DNA of 64,000 bases from Ochromonas danica (GCA_015146655.1 VKHL01000145.1:1-64000), one strand, 5' to 3'. Numbered from the stretch's first letter, positions 1 through 10,257 are shown. Translations and numbers: made by a program. Notes: generated by a model not told the origin, from the sequence alone.

Positions 1-60
1 AATGCTCAGTTTAGACCCAACAAATCAGACAGGGGTAATACGAGTAAAAGCAAGAATTAC

Positions 61-405
61 CAATCTGGTTGAGCATGGCGCCCAGACAGCTCAGCTTGAG
101 GTGGGAAGCGTTCACATCGTAGAGGTAACAGGCCAGCCCCACCTGCGCCTGCTCTTCCACAGCCATCTGACAGCCTTGTTCATCTACTACGTCATCGACG
201 AGAAAGGAGAGTAGCAGATGGATGTTCTCCATGGCTGTCCGCGTGTTGACCGCGGGCAGTGGCGGAGAGGCAACAGGCGGAGGCGGAGGGCCTGGCAAAG
301 AGAGCGAAGAGTCTTCGATGCCGCTATCTTGAACTTGATTTTCCTCGACTGACGGCTGCAGCAGCGAGTCACTAGTGAAAGCGCTGGAAGGAACCGATTC
401 GGCCA
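61..405 (-). CDS. Unidentified Pro-rich protein, N-terminal exon (gene runs off the left edge)
   Basis: The minus-strand frame opens with ATG at 405 (MAESVPSS) and runs to 61, where it meets a GTAATT donor (ATTG|GTAATTC). The gene therefore continues beyond the window after an intron. The visible part has a Ser/Glu-rich disordered start, a run of five prolines, and then a helical hydrophobic stretch (LLLSFLVDDVV) followed by a Cys-containing segment. I do not recognise the family. A short frame upstream (ATG near 569, helical, ends in a stop before 465) could be an earlier exon or nothing. The gene is divergent from SCO1, with only about 225 bp between the two starts, so they probably share a promoter region. 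Confidence 0.4.
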
Positions 406-630
406 TCGCGTCTTTCTTTTCAAAACTCCGCAACAGTCCCAGTGCCAGAATGCCCAGATTCTAGAGATTTGGCAGGAAAGGGGATCCCAGATCTTCAGAT
501 CTCCAAATGTCCAGACGCTGTTGCTTGGCGATGTAGTGATTGATGATCAGATTGAGAACTTTCTCTTGCACGACCTGGTTTACCATCTTTTCCACTTCAA
601 CTCCTGGTCTATAGTTATACTACTAGAGAG

Positions 631-1466
631 ATGTTTGCTAGTTCTCGAGTGATGAAAAGGGTAACTCCGTTGAGAAATGTCCTTGTACGCAAGCTCTCCA
701 CTGAGCCTCCCAAGCCACCCAAGATGGCGTCCTTTAGCCGCGGCCCCGTCACCTTCGCCTCTCTAGGTATTACTGTATTGGTTGCAGGAGCCTTGTGGGG
801 GTACTTCGAGATCTCCAAGGAGGAGAAGATGAAGGAGGTCTCCAAAAACGTGGTCTCCGTGGGAAAGCCTGCGCTGGGAGGGCCTTGGTCCCTCGTTGAC
901 CATCATGGAACCCCTGTGACCGATGCCACATACAAGGGAAAGCTCTCCTTGCTGTATTTCGGATTCACTCACTGTCCGGATATCTGCCCCTCTGAGTTGG
1001 TCAAGGTGGCCAAGATCATGAACGAGTTGGGTAGGCCACCCTCCTCCTATGCTTTGTGCTGCCTCTGAAATATCTCTTTCTCTGTGTACAATTCTCTCGC
1101 TATCGCTCTGCAGAGAAGAGAGGAGTGGCAAGTAAGGTGCAGCCACTCTTCGTCAGCGTGGACCCCAGCCGCGACACCATCGGACAGCTGCGGCACTACG
1201 GCCAGGACTTCCATAAGTCCATCATCTATCTCACTGGCACGACGGAACAAGTGGCCAAGGCAGCGCGTTCCTTCCGTGTCTACTTCAGCAAGGTGAACGA
1301 TGCCGACCTCGACTCAGAGGAAGACTACCTCGTGGACCACTCCATCGTTCTCTACCTCGTGGGATCCAACGGTGACTTCCTCGACTTCTTCACGCAGCGC
1401 ATGGAAGTGAAGGAGGTCGTGGAGAAGATTGCCAAGTATGCCAAGGATGAGGGCCTGGTCAAGTAG
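631..1466 (+). CDS. SCO1: SCO1/SCO2 copper chaperone for cytochrome c oxidase
   Basis: SCO1 is a mitochondrial inner-membrane thioredoxin-fold protein that delivers copper to the CuA site of COX2. Two exons are read: 631-1030 and 1114-1466. The intron is GTAGGC...CTGCAG in phase 1, and joining the exons gives the conserved NELEKRG-to-FVSVDPSRDT run. The N-terminus is basic and presequence-like, followed by one membrane segment (about residues 45-66). The copper motif CPDIC lies in FGFTHCPDICPSEL, and the distal copper-ligand histidine sits in VDHSIVLYLVG. The length of about 250 residues after splicing is normal. The second in-frame Met, seven codons downstream, is an alternative start. Confidence 0.95.
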
Positions 1467-1504
1467 ACAGACAACTAACTACTGCCTAACAGCTGCTGTG
1501 TTTC

Positions 1505-2239
1505 TTATAGTCTAGATATAATGAGCTCTCTGATTCTACTACATTGCTCTTTGCATTGGTCTAGCAGAGCGTTGAGCTCTTTGGTTGAGAGCTTCCCGCT
1601 GCAGTCCAGGGCCACGACCTCTCCAGCCTTGGCCAGGTAGGCCATGCTCACCTCCGTCCTGCCGCTTCTCCGGCCACTACTGCTGTATCCCTCACTACTT
1701 TGTGAGTTATTAGTGGATTCTTTCTGGGGCAGGGAGAGGGAGCAGGCGGAGAGCACGTCCTTCATCTCCACCTCTGCATCGCACAGCGCCAAAGATGCGC
1801 AGTTGAGCAGATTGACCAGATCGAAGCTGGACGACTCGAAGATGACGGCTGAGATGTAGATCACATTCTTGGGGTAATGCTCCAGCAGGATGACGGGAGA
1901 GACGGCGTCAACGATCTTCTGCGCCAGGCGCTTCTGCAGAGCCACGGCAGCGTCACTGTTTTCCTGCGGCAGATGAGGCGCTAGAGTCACGTCACACTCC
2001 ACAGAGCCACTCTCAAACCCTGTCACCAGCTTGTTAGAGGGTCGGGGGGTGAAGACATAGCAAGCCACTTTGGAGCCATTCATCTCTCCAAAGGCAGAGC
2101 CCAGCACTCCCTCTGTTCGACACCAGCCCTTGGACAAGACCAGACAGCTCTCCTCCACCACTTGTATCTCCTTATTCTTCTCGCGTACTTCCTCCAGATA
2201 AGAAGGAAGGATGGAAGGAATAAAACACTCTGTCCTCAT
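1505..2239 (-). CDS. Exosome core subunit of RNase PH fold (MTR3/EXOSC6-like)
   Basis: A single uninterrupted frame of 244 residues. The central motifs fit the RNase PH fold: a GSAFGEMNGSKVACYVFTPR stretch corresponds to the strand pair GSAxxExGxTKVxxxVxGP of exosome ring subunits. A C-terminal half follows with VDLVNLLNCASLAL-type helices and a DAEVEMKDVLSACS strand. In eukaryotes these subunits form the catalytically inactive ring that guides RNA to RRP44/RRP6. No phosphate-binding arginine pattern of an active RNase PH is obvious. RRP41, RRP46 and MTR3 are hard to tell apart by eye, and MTR3 is the best guess. It is convergent with SCO1, with about 40 bp between the stops. Confidence 0.72.
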   Translation of the reverse strand: MRTECFIPSILPSYLEEVREKNKEIQVVEESCLVLSKGWCRTEGVLGSAFGEMNGSKVACYVFTPRPSNKLVTGFESGSVECDVTLAPHLPQENSDAAVALQKRLAQKIVDAVSPVILLEHYPKNVIYISAVIFESSSFDLVNLLNCASLALCDAEVEMKDVLSACSLSLPQKESTNNSQSSEGYSSSGRRSGRTEVSMAYLAKAGEVVALDCSGKLSTKELNALLDQCKEQCSRIRELIISRL

Positions 2240-2304
2240 TCTTTTCGATGGCTTTCTTTGTGCTGGACCGCACTGTCACTTTCTTCTTAAGTTAATCTTC
2301 AGAT

Positions 2305-2505
2305 AATGTTAAGTTAAGTAGTGACGAGGGGGGAACAAACAATTCATTCAATCCAGAGATCATGTCAGATCATGTGTTGACAAACTGCGCCAGCAAGTAC
2401 TACGGCAGCCAAGAACTTGTCCAAAGTGAGAATGTAGACAGTCGTCAGGTAGTGACTAGAGAGCTCCAGGCGCAGAAAGGTTGGAAGCGCCCATTTCTAG
2501 AACAA
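2305..2505 (+). pseudogene. Truncated duplicate of the promoter and 5' end of the gene at 4290
   Basis: This stretch repeats, with substitutions and small indels, the sequence around the start of the 4290-5336 gene. Shared blocks are the GTTAAGTTAAG promoter motif, ACAAACAATTCA, a near-identical run from GCCAGCAAGTACTACGGCAG through AGTCGTC, and GAGAGCTCCAGGCGCAGAAAGG. The copy lacks the codons for the VTNLLYLK part and loses similarity after about 2500, just before the ABC1 kinase remains. It reads as a decayed fragment of a segmental duplication and is not a working gene. Confidence 0.7.
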
Positions 2506-2532
2506 ACCTGAATTCCCCCCCCCCTCCCCCTT

Positions 2533-3690
2533 AGGGACTGCAGCTGCAGGAGTATATCAAGGTCTAATGGAGAGGTTTATACCGCAGCAGCGAACAAATT
2601 ATGTTGCTTTGCTCAATGAATGGTCAGTTGTTTTCTACAGTGAATTGGACTTTCTAAATGATGCGGCGAATGAGATCCGATTAAAGGAACTGCTGGTAAA
2701 AGAAAACGTGACGGGTGTTTATGTTCCAGAAGTCTACAAAGATCTTTGCACCACCTGTCAGCTGCTGGTGAGTGAATGGGCTGATAGTATCAATCTGCCT
2801 GATCGCCCCTCAAATGTTATTGCAGATCTTATCCCAGATGCTCAGGAGGCATTTCTGACTAACCATTGAGGCAAGGCTCGGATCGCATTGCTCGATTTTG
2901 GCTTGGCAGCGTCAGTTACTCAGCAAGACATGGATACCATGGCATCAGCTCTGATTCACTTGGCAAACAAAGACTACTATACGAGCCTTGTGGATGATTT
3001 CATTGCTTTAGATGTTTTGCCAATGGAGCGCGCGCGATCGCAGCGAGGTCGTTCCTCTGATGGACAGAGCGCTCACTCCCTATGTCGAGGGGGTGGAGCA
3101 AAAGAATATGAGAAAGAGCTAAGACGTATATATGGTCTTGACCAACTTGGTTTATATGCGTGGTGGTTTCCAAGTATGACTCAGGATGCCATAACTGTCT
3201 TCAATGACATTCCCTCTCAATCCCTCCATACTTCGCGCTACTAGGTAGGTAGGGGACATTGGAAGAGGTGGCAATGTCTGGTAATCCGCAATATGATATC
3301 GTTATGGAGTCGTATCCCTTTGTTGCGCGAAAACCATTGGGAGAAGACAGACGAGCAATCCAGCGTGCTCTTCAGTAGTCTAACTACTCCCTATCAGTAT
3401 TGTGAGCAATACCACAGCAGATCCTGTACAACAAAGATGGCCTGCAAGTCAATCGTTTGTCAGTTCTTCTCAACTCTGCCCTTGGAGTGGTTGTCCATTC
3501 TTCAGATCCTTCCTTGCCTCGAGAGAGATAGCGTGTCTCTGAAAGATTCCATCAAGTTCCTATTGTCTCCGTCTGCCTCTTCTCTGCGCAACATTCTAGT
3601 TAAGGAGGATGTCATGAGCATTTTTGATCTAGATGGATCGTCTTCCCAAACCACCTTTCTTTCTCAAGATGTGGCTTAACCAAACTTCTT
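2533..3690 (+). pseudogene. Decayed ABC1/ADCK (UbiB-type) atypical kinase
   Basis: Pieces of an ABC1K protein follow each other in order on the plus strand but in different frames. First comes a GTAAAGVYQGLMERF segment, then the LLNEWSVVFYSELDFLNDAANE helix and the VPEVYKDLCTTCQLLVSEW strand (2567-2866, ending in a stop). The catalytic loop with the HADPHPGN motif, expected next, is missing. ALLDFGLAAS follows (from 2888). A shifted frame gives VVPLMDRALTPYVEG, the original frame resumes with GGAKEYEKELRRIYGLDQ, and another shift gives ILYNKDGLQVNRLSVLLNSA near 3430. With no N-terminal half and no catalytic loop, this is a pseudogene. The C-terminal pattern (kinase core, then YNKDGLQ) is of the plastid/mitochondrial ABC1K kind. 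Confidence 0.75.
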
Positions 3691-3799
3691 CCCACTGAGA
3701 GTGCAGACGGATTGCGAGCAGAAATTGTTCTTCTATTTTATTGTTCATTGTTGATACTATGTTCAGTAAATTTATTCTCAAGTGTTTTTAAGTGACTGA

Positions 3800-3955
3800 G
3801 TACGACGATAACTCGAAGTACTTCAAGCTGTTACAGGAGTTCGGCAAAGGATACAGATTCACCAAGAACGGTTCTGGATGTGACATTCGGAACCGTTCTT
3901 TGGTGAATCTGTATCCTTTGCCGAACTCCTGTAACAGCTTGAAGTATCGTCGTAC
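3800..3955. repeat. Large near-perfect inverted repeat (hairpin)
   Basis: The left arm (3800 to about 3876) is the reverse complement of the right arm (about 3893 to 3955). Both contain CTTCAAGCTGTTACAGGAGT and GGATACAGATTCACCAA in opposite orientation. The outermost 11 bases, GTACGACGATA, pair exactly with TATCGTCGTAC. The left arm carries an extra ten bases (ACTCGAAGTA). The centre is about 17 bp (TGGATGTGACATTCG-like), flanked by GAACGGTT/AACCGTTC. Both arms can be read as peptide, so it may derive from a gene fragment duplicated head to head. No larger element ends are visible. Confidence 0.9.
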
Positions 3956-4151
3956 TCATCAGTCGGAGACGCTGCAGCATAGGACATCCGTGCCTCCACA
4001 ACAGCGAAGGCAATTCTCAAAGACAAAGCGATCAAACGATTTTTAGTCGGGTAAGATGTTTTATTGGCTCGAAAATGAAAATGTACACCAAATTCACCAA
4101 TAATTGTCACTTCTGATTGTCACCGCGGATCTGCTTTCAGCTGGAAGATTT

Positions 4152-4228
4152 TGTTAAGTTGACGTCCAGGAGATTACGTTAAGTTAACCTGTTAAGAAAC
4201 TGTTAAGTTAAGCAATTGTTAAGTTAAG
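4152..4228 (+). promoter_or_regulatory. Cluster of GTTAAG(TTAA) motifs upstream of the 4290 gene
   Basis: Five copies of GTTAAG, several extended to GTTAAGTTAA, lie in about 75 bp immediately upstream of the gene starting at 4290. The same motif is at 2308 in front of the duplicated 5' fragment. Such a cluster next to a start suggests a transcription-factor or initiator-type element. That role is inferred from position and repetition only. Confidence 0.35.
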
Positions 4229-4289
4229 GATGTGTTGTTGTGAGATGAGAGCATGAGAGAGAAGCAAAACAAACAATTCAATCCAGAGC

Positions 4290-5336
4290 ATGTCCCAAAC
4301 CATGTTAACGAACTACGCCAGCAAGTACTACGGCAGCCAAGAACTTGTTCAAAGTGAGAGTGCAGACAGTCGTCTGGTAGTGACCAATCTGCTCTATCTC
4401 AAGGGAGAGCTCCAGGCGCAGAAAGGCTGGGAGCGAGTGAACGCTGAGCTGGACAAGTTGATCACCCAGCTAGAGGCCACACCTCCTGCCTCCCCCTCGT
4501 CCGCCCTCCTCTACAAATATCAGATGGAACTGTTGCGTCAAGTGGTGGTTCCCTATCTGCAGAAGCTGAAGGGGCGCTTCCACACTGACGAGAAGCGACA
4601 GTCCCAGCTGCTGGATGTCCTCTACTTCGTGACCAATCCACCCATCCATCACCCTGCCGAAGCTCTCTTGCGCTTGGAAACTGTCGCTGAAGACATTCGC
4701 AGGCAAGGCTTTTACTTCAAGTCCGAGCTGCTACTCGCCCTGGAGGGTTACCTGCAGACCCAGTGGCGACCTCTCATCATGGTCACACAGTCTCTGCTCC
4801 GGAACATGGGGTCGAAGCTTATCGGAGTAGGCTTGATTGGCGTAATCGGATGGCCACTTGCTGTGCTCTACCCCATGTTGCTCACCTCCCAGCAGCTGGC
4901 GCAAGTGGTGAAGGAGTTGGAGACCAAGAAGACTCTTTCTCCCTCTTCTCTCTTCTGCCTGGGTAAACTAGTTGTGTTTGTCCTTGTCTCATTGCAGCTT
5001 GTTCGCGTATTGGAGGCCTATCTGTCTGTGGCCTATTTGGCGGTAATTGCGGCGGTGATCTGCTTCACTGTGAGCGGATCCAATGACCTCATCAAGGTCG
5101 CGGTCGTTCCCTTGGCACCTTACGGAGAGATCCTTGAAGCATCACTGACTCTGTCTATAGACCAACTGGTCGCTGTCATGCAAGGAAAGCAGCCTATCTT
5201 GGATGCAAACGGGCCGCAGGGGCGAGTGACTGGAGAGGCGAGGGTGGAGGTGCTCAGCGAGGAGAGACACGACAATCCCAACCACACAAGTCTACTGGAG
5301 GAGAAATCCAGTTCTGAACTGCGAAAGAGAAAGTGA
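4290..5336 (+). CDS. Unidentified multi-pass membrane protein, 348 aa
   Basis: A single open frame starting at ATG 4290 after the GTTAAG cluster. The first ~165 residues are soluble and helical, rich in Leu/Gln/Lys. They are followed by hydrophobic segments at about 173-197, 218-242 and 244-262, then a charged C-terminal tail rich in Glu/Ser/Arg ending KRK. No signal peptide is evident. I do not recognise the family. A possible 35-nt intron (GT at 4963, AG at 4997) would break the frame and was not used. The 5' end of this gene is partly duplicated at 2305-2505, so the locus has been rearranged. Confidence 0.6.
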   Translation: MSQTMLTNYASKYYGSQELVQSESADSRLVVTNLLYLKGELQAQKGWERVNAELDKLITQLEATPPASPSSALLYKYQMELLRQVVVPYLQKLKGRFHTDEKRQSQLLDVLYFVTNPPIHHPAEALLRLETVAEDIRRQGFYFKSELLLALEGYLQTQWRPLIMVTQSLLRNMGSKLIGVGLIGVIGWPLAVLYPMLLTSQQLAQVVKELETKKTLSPSSLFCLGKLVVFVLVSLQLVRVLEAYLSVAYLAVIAAVICFTVSGSNDLIKVAVVPLAPYGEILEASLTLSIDQLVAVMQGKQPILDANGPQGRVTGEARVEVLSEERHDNPNHTSLLEEKSSSELRKRK

Positions 5337-5763
5337 ACACTATCTTCATAATGACACTGTCTACACTATCCTAATTCTCTTATCAACAATACTTAAATTA
5401 ATTATTTTTAAAATGCATACATGATGTATGAAAAGAGATATGCTGGCAATATGACTAAGAATACACACTCCTTATTGATTTAAAACAAATCATAGTTTAT
5501 ATCGAAGTGATATAAACGAAACAGATAGCAGAACGTTGAGAAGCCCTCAGGACAGATTCTCTGTCTGCTGATATTAAATACCAATGACTTTAATTCTTCT
5601 TCTTCTTGATGTTTACTTCAAGCGGATAACAAGTCTTTTCTTTCTTCTTCTCCTCTTCTTCTTCTTTTGCTTGTTGTTGTTATTGTTGTTATCGTTGTTA
5701 TTATTGCTGTTGTCGTTGCCATTGCTATTAGTGTTAATTATGATATTATTGATGTTGTCCTTG
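5337..5763. other. Intergenic region with a TTC/TTG/TTA triplet tract
   Basis: No gene is seen here. The distal part (about 5590-5765) is a low-complexity pyrimidine/T-rich tract of TTC, TTG and TTA triplets. It translates to poly-Leu/Phe on one strand and Asn-rich peptide on the other and is best taken as simple sequence. It abuts the 3' end of the first ankyrin-family gene. Confidence 0.7.
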
Positions 5764-6414
5764 TTATAAGGTAATCGCATTGCCTGGCATACCCCCAGGC
5801 ATTCCATTAATTTCAACCTTCTGAAGGGGTACCACCACAACGTCTTTATCCACTGGAGTGCGAACATATGTGACAAAGGAAAACTGCGAGAAGCATGTCA
5901 CTATGAAAACTGCGAGAATGATCCACAGGATCCGCTTTCCATGGACTCCAACAAGATTGCCGTACAATTCGTACAAGTGATTAATATAAACATAGCGATT
6001 CGCCCAAAGATCGTTGAGATAGTTGTTGATTTTGTCAGCATGGACTTCAGCAAACTCGCCTTGCAAATGGTTGTCAGGGACTCCTACAAGCTCAGCTCGC
6101 AATTCATTTAGACGGGTAGTATAATCATTGATTATTGTCTGATTTAGGTCTGGAGGATCATTGGCATGGTTATAGTTATAGAGAAGCTGTTCGATAGATC
6201 TCAACAACACTCCTATCTGATTGAGGGTATTAACAGGGTAGTTAGCTGCATGAAGACTGAAAAGGATCTTCAAGGCATTTATCGTCTCTCGGAACTGTGT
6301 GAAGTTCAGTTGTTCGTCAGAGACCCAAGCAGCTTGAATTTTGAGGAGGTCGCTAATCTCGTTCTCTATCTGATCTATGGATGCTGATAGGCCTTGGAGA
6401 GCAGCAGGGTCCAT
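5764..6414 (-). CDS. Ankyrin-family member A1: N-terminal domain and membrane anchor only
   Basis: The frame from ATG 6414 (MDPAALQ) encodes the same N-terminal domain as members A3-A5: a helix with IENEISDLLKIQ, then FRETIN, then IGVLLRSIEQLLYNYNHA and RLNELRAELVGVPDN. One membrane segment follows (ILWIILAVFIVTCFSQF, about residues 170-187). A short tail with repeated GMPG ends in a stop at 5764. Unlike its relatives it has no acidic linker and no ankyrin exons, and none lie downstream. The open frame extends upstream of 6414, but the family start is the MDPAAL/MNLNPAAL methionine. It could be a functional short paralogue (decoy or regulator) or a 3'-truncated copy. It is the last unit of the array. 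Confidence 0.65.
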   Translation of the reverse strand: MDPAALQGLSASIDQIENEISDLLKIQAAWVSDEQLNFTQFRETINALKILFSLHAANYPVNTLNQIGVLLRSIEQLLYNYNHANDPPDLNQTIINDYTTRLNELRAELVGVPDNHLQGEFAEVHADKINNYLNDLWANRYVYINHLYELYGNLVGVHGKRILWIILAVFIVTCFSQFSFVTYVRTPVDKDVVVVPLQKVEINGMPGGMPGNAITL

Positions 6415-6861
6415 TGCTTCAATAATAAAGATAAGAGAAGATGATCTTGTGAAGAGTGAATGGACTTGCACTACTCGCAATCCCCACAAGATCCAAAATC
6501 AATCTCGATCTTGCACAACAACACGAAAACAACAGACGAAACAGTGCAACAACAACCCGTGCTCCGTGACTGTGTGTGTGACTGTGTGTCTGTGTGGATC
6601 CACCCGGGGAAACTGGTTTATCACCATTTCCGCGTAAACAACCAAAACCCGAAACCCTCTACCTCAATCATGCCGAGTAGTCTAAGGAAGAATCCAATGC
6701 CAGAAAGAAAACTGATAGCCCTCTTATTAAAACACAGTCTTTCAAGCTCATTAATTATATCAAGAGAACAATTACCTCAAATGTTAAACTAATTATATTG
6801 AGACGTTTACTATTTGAAGTTCACCAACATCTGAAGACGATGACATTAAAGACAAACCGCG

Positions 6862-9800
6862 CTACGTGGCCGACGCAACGCACAACTTAAACAACTGTAA
6901 AAGAGGGCCATGACCAGCATCCTTTGCCAACGCGTAGGCTGAGCGAAGATCCTGTCCACCATAATGCAATCAACAACATAAGCACGAACATCATCAACAA
7001 CAACTTATCCACTCATTCATAACAACCTACCTCATCCAACAAATCGCATCGAGCTCTACGAACAAGAAGAATCTGAACAACCCTTTCATCCCCTCGCTTT
7101 GCAGCCATGTGCAGAGGTGTATATCCTTCCATCTATTCATACAACCAAGCCATCACCATCATCACTCATCTACTTATCCACAGTTCCGTCATACTCACTC
7201 ACCAGACTCGCTAGATTTATGTTTGCTCCCGCTTCCAATAGAACTTTAATCACACCCATATAACCGTTCTGAACTGCTAGGTGCAATGCTGTGAGCCCAC
7301 GCTGGAAATAAAGCACAACACACACAACACAACATCCCGCAACATCACACACAGAGATATCCACACATTAACTCACAGAAACACAACACAATTAGACAGC
7401 ATAGTAGACTCACTTCGTTGAAGATATCCTTCCTGGCACCACGTTCACACAGGCTTTGCACGACCGACTCCATGTTCTGCTCGGTGGCATAGTGCAACGC
7501 AGTGTAGCCCCACTACTCCACATACTTTCGATTAGCCTCGAAAAGCTCCCCATACGCCAAAATATGATATTCAACACTTACCATATCGATGATATCCACG
7601 TTCACTGCCTTCGATCTTAACAACAACTCTGCCACAGAAGAACATCCTCGATTTATGGCATAGAACAATGCACTTTGACCATGCTATATAGAAACATTAC
7701 ACATCACACACCACACACACCATAAGCACCTTGGTGTCACTCATCCACCATATCTGCCATACGCTGCACAATAATCCAATACCCGCACATACCTGCTCTT
7801 TGGCATTCACATCCGCAGATCGTGCTATCAACAACTCCGCTACTTCCTTGCGACATTCATGTGCCGCATAGTGCAAAGCTGTGTGCTTGTCCTAACATCA
7901 ACATCCACAATCACACCATCAACTGTGGCAAACACATGAAACATCTCATACTATGGCACTCACCGTATCCACTTGATCAACATTCGACCCAGATTCTAGC
8001 AGCAAACGTGCAACTTCCAAATAGCCTTGGTGAGATGCCAAATGCAGAGCTGTCTTTCCCCCCTACAAGACCATAAACACACAACCATAATCCAGTCATT
8101 CACTCCATCACGCACCATAATAGTGCATCGAGGATCGACTGAAGCTTACCTGGCCCACTGCATTAACTTCCGCACCATGGTTGATCAGAAATCTTGTTAT
8201 TGTTGTATTATTTCGCCACACTGAGTGATGCAAGAGAGAGGTTCCGTTCTAAGCATCCACAGTACACACATCAGATATTGGATATACGTTATGCAGTAGC
8301 CGTTGGGCTTTGAGGTCAAACTAGTTTACCTCATCCCTTTGTGTCGCATTCCTTGACCCACAACGCCACTGATCTTCCAAACGAGTTAGATCATCGCTCA
8401 GTACTGCCTTGAGTAAACTTGTCTGATCCTGCTAACCCATGATCACCAGCAAGTCAATCAAGGGCGGTGAGAGACAATGAAGAGGAATATAACATGTGAT
8501 ATGATTCTAATGTAATCTAAACCCACCTGAGCATCTTCATCGCTGCAACCATCATCAGCTACGCTTCGTGTTACAGATGATGGCGAGGACTGTGTGCCAT
8601 CTGAAGGCTTATTGGTCATGTCTGAGGTGGATGCAGGAGCTTGGTTGCCAAATAAAGTCGAAGATACCGATTGTCGCCCTTGCACAAGCTTTGGCAAACA
8701 TGTTGTTAGAGAAGCATCCGTGAAGTAGGTATTAATAAATCATTTAACACGCCGCACAGCGCGCTTACCTCTTTCTCACTCTTCTCTTCAGACTCTCTCG
8801 CAGTCAGGCTGCTCTGGTCATTCATAGGACGTATCGCGTTGTTGTTGTGGTGGGCGTTCTCATCATTCGTTGTCAATATGCCCTTAGTTCCTTCGATGTT
8901 AGCCGATATAAATTCCCCAGATAGGCTCACCTCCTCTTGGGATTGAGGTACCCCCACATGCTCGTTGCTGGGATCCACAACTTCACGGGGTAGAATCACA
9001 CCTTCCACATTCACGTCAAGGCGCTCTTCTTCAGTTAAACTGTCTGCATCATTGACAGCAAGTGAGTGGTTGATATTTCGAGGTTTATTCGAGAAGTTCT
9101 TCTCTTCAAATGTATTCTTTACTCCAGCCTCCTTATCCTCCAAAGGAGGTTCAGCCACTTCAACTCTCTCAAGGTTCGTCATCGGGAGATTTGTTTGAGC
9201 ATTCTCAGGTTCGCGTGGTAGGTCATCCTTGTGGTGTTTAGTCTGCTGTTCATTTGCAGCTAAATTGGCCTCTTGGAAGACCTTGTCAGGTGTTAGCATC
9301 TGATTGCTGTCATTGCTGCCGTGGTCATCCTCCACAGCCACTTTCAAAAGCTCTTCCTTCACAGTACTTTGCATTCCAGGGATCTGCATATATATAAACT
9401 AGATTAACGCACGAAAGGGAGGAGGAAGCAGTCGACAACGGCTTACCAACACCTCAGACATCTCCGCATGACGAACAACTTCAGTGAGGCGCACATCGAG
9501 AATCTTCTCTTGGGTCGGAGAGGAATAACTCCTCACACCCCAATAGCAGCATGCTAGGAAGAAAAACACAGCAGCGATGATGGCGTAATAGACAATCGAC
9601 CTCGTTCCGCTCTTCCAGGGGAGGGTGTCATTCATCATGGCATTTCGCTCTCTCACACAGACTGCACGTAGACGATATTTTGAATCTGCTATACCATTCA
9701 TAAAATCATCAAAGATATCCTGAGTTAAGGATGGAGGGTTATCGTCGGTATTTGCTTTGTGTTCGGCAATAAAGGTATCGGCCTCGTTCAACAATTCTCC

Positions 9801-10010
9801 GGTCGTCTGTAATTCTCTCTCAACCTCATCCTTTAATCCAGTGCTTTTAATTTGCCTAATGAGCTCCTTTAGGCTATTCAATTCATTTTGGAGATTATCA
9901 AAGAGAGCGCGATTTTCTCTCGCGGCCGACGGCTGCAGAGGCACGGCTTCCAGCTTTGTTTCTTCTAACCAAACGCTTTCTTCCATAATGCTATTCACTT
10001 CTATACTCAT
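6862..10010 (-). CDS. Ankyrin-family member A2: membrane-anchored ankyrin-repeat protein
   Basis: Spliced gene. Exon 1 (9447-10010) begins at MSIEVNS and carries the N-terminal helical domain plus one membrane segment (SIVYYAIIAAVFFFLACCYW). Exon 2 (8769-9383) is a long acidic Asn/Glu-rich linker, and exon 3 (about 8527-8688) ends in DDGCSDEDAQ. Then come the cap exon (about 8337-8432, DQTSLLKAVLSDDLTRLEDQ) and seven ankyrin exons. Their starts read GTSLLHHSVWRN, GKTALHLASHQG, DKHTALHYAAHE, HGQSALFYAINR, WGYTALHYATEQ, RGLTALHLAVQN and GYTPLHMAAKRG. The last exon, GQDLRSAYALAKDAGHG, ends at TAG 6862-6864. Nearly every repeat exon ends exactly before a GT donor. Its N-terminal domain is the most divergent of the intact members. 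Ankyrins normally bind protein partners; none can be named. Confidence 0.75.
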
Positions 10011-10257
10011 CTTTCTCTCAATCGTGTTCAGAAAACCTCTTCTTGGAGGAATTGTTTGTGTCAATTGTTCTCCAAAATTCCTCTAATTCTCTTACTCTCT
10101 GCTTCTTCTTCTTCTCTCTCACACACTCCCACAGAGAGAACAACACACCACACACACTTTTCGTATTTTCGAAAGTTTGGAAATCGGTAGACAAAAACAT
10201 TTGGAAACGGTTTTTGCGGTTTTCGTTTTTCGTGGCAACATTAACTTGGCAAATTGG

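Noticed and set aside
4963-4997. A 35-nt GT...CAG stretch inside the 4290 gene that looks like a mini-intron.
   Set aside because: Removing it shifts the frame, while the unspliced frame continues through hydrophobic segments to a normal stop.
5584-5769. A poly-Leu/Phe open frame.
   Set aside because: It is translation of a TTC/TTG/TTA simple-sequence tract with no other coding sign.
7400-8100. Regularly spaced repeats that could suggest a CRISPR-like array.
   Set aside because: The repeats are ankyrin exons separated by GT-AG introns of varied length in a eukaryotic genome.
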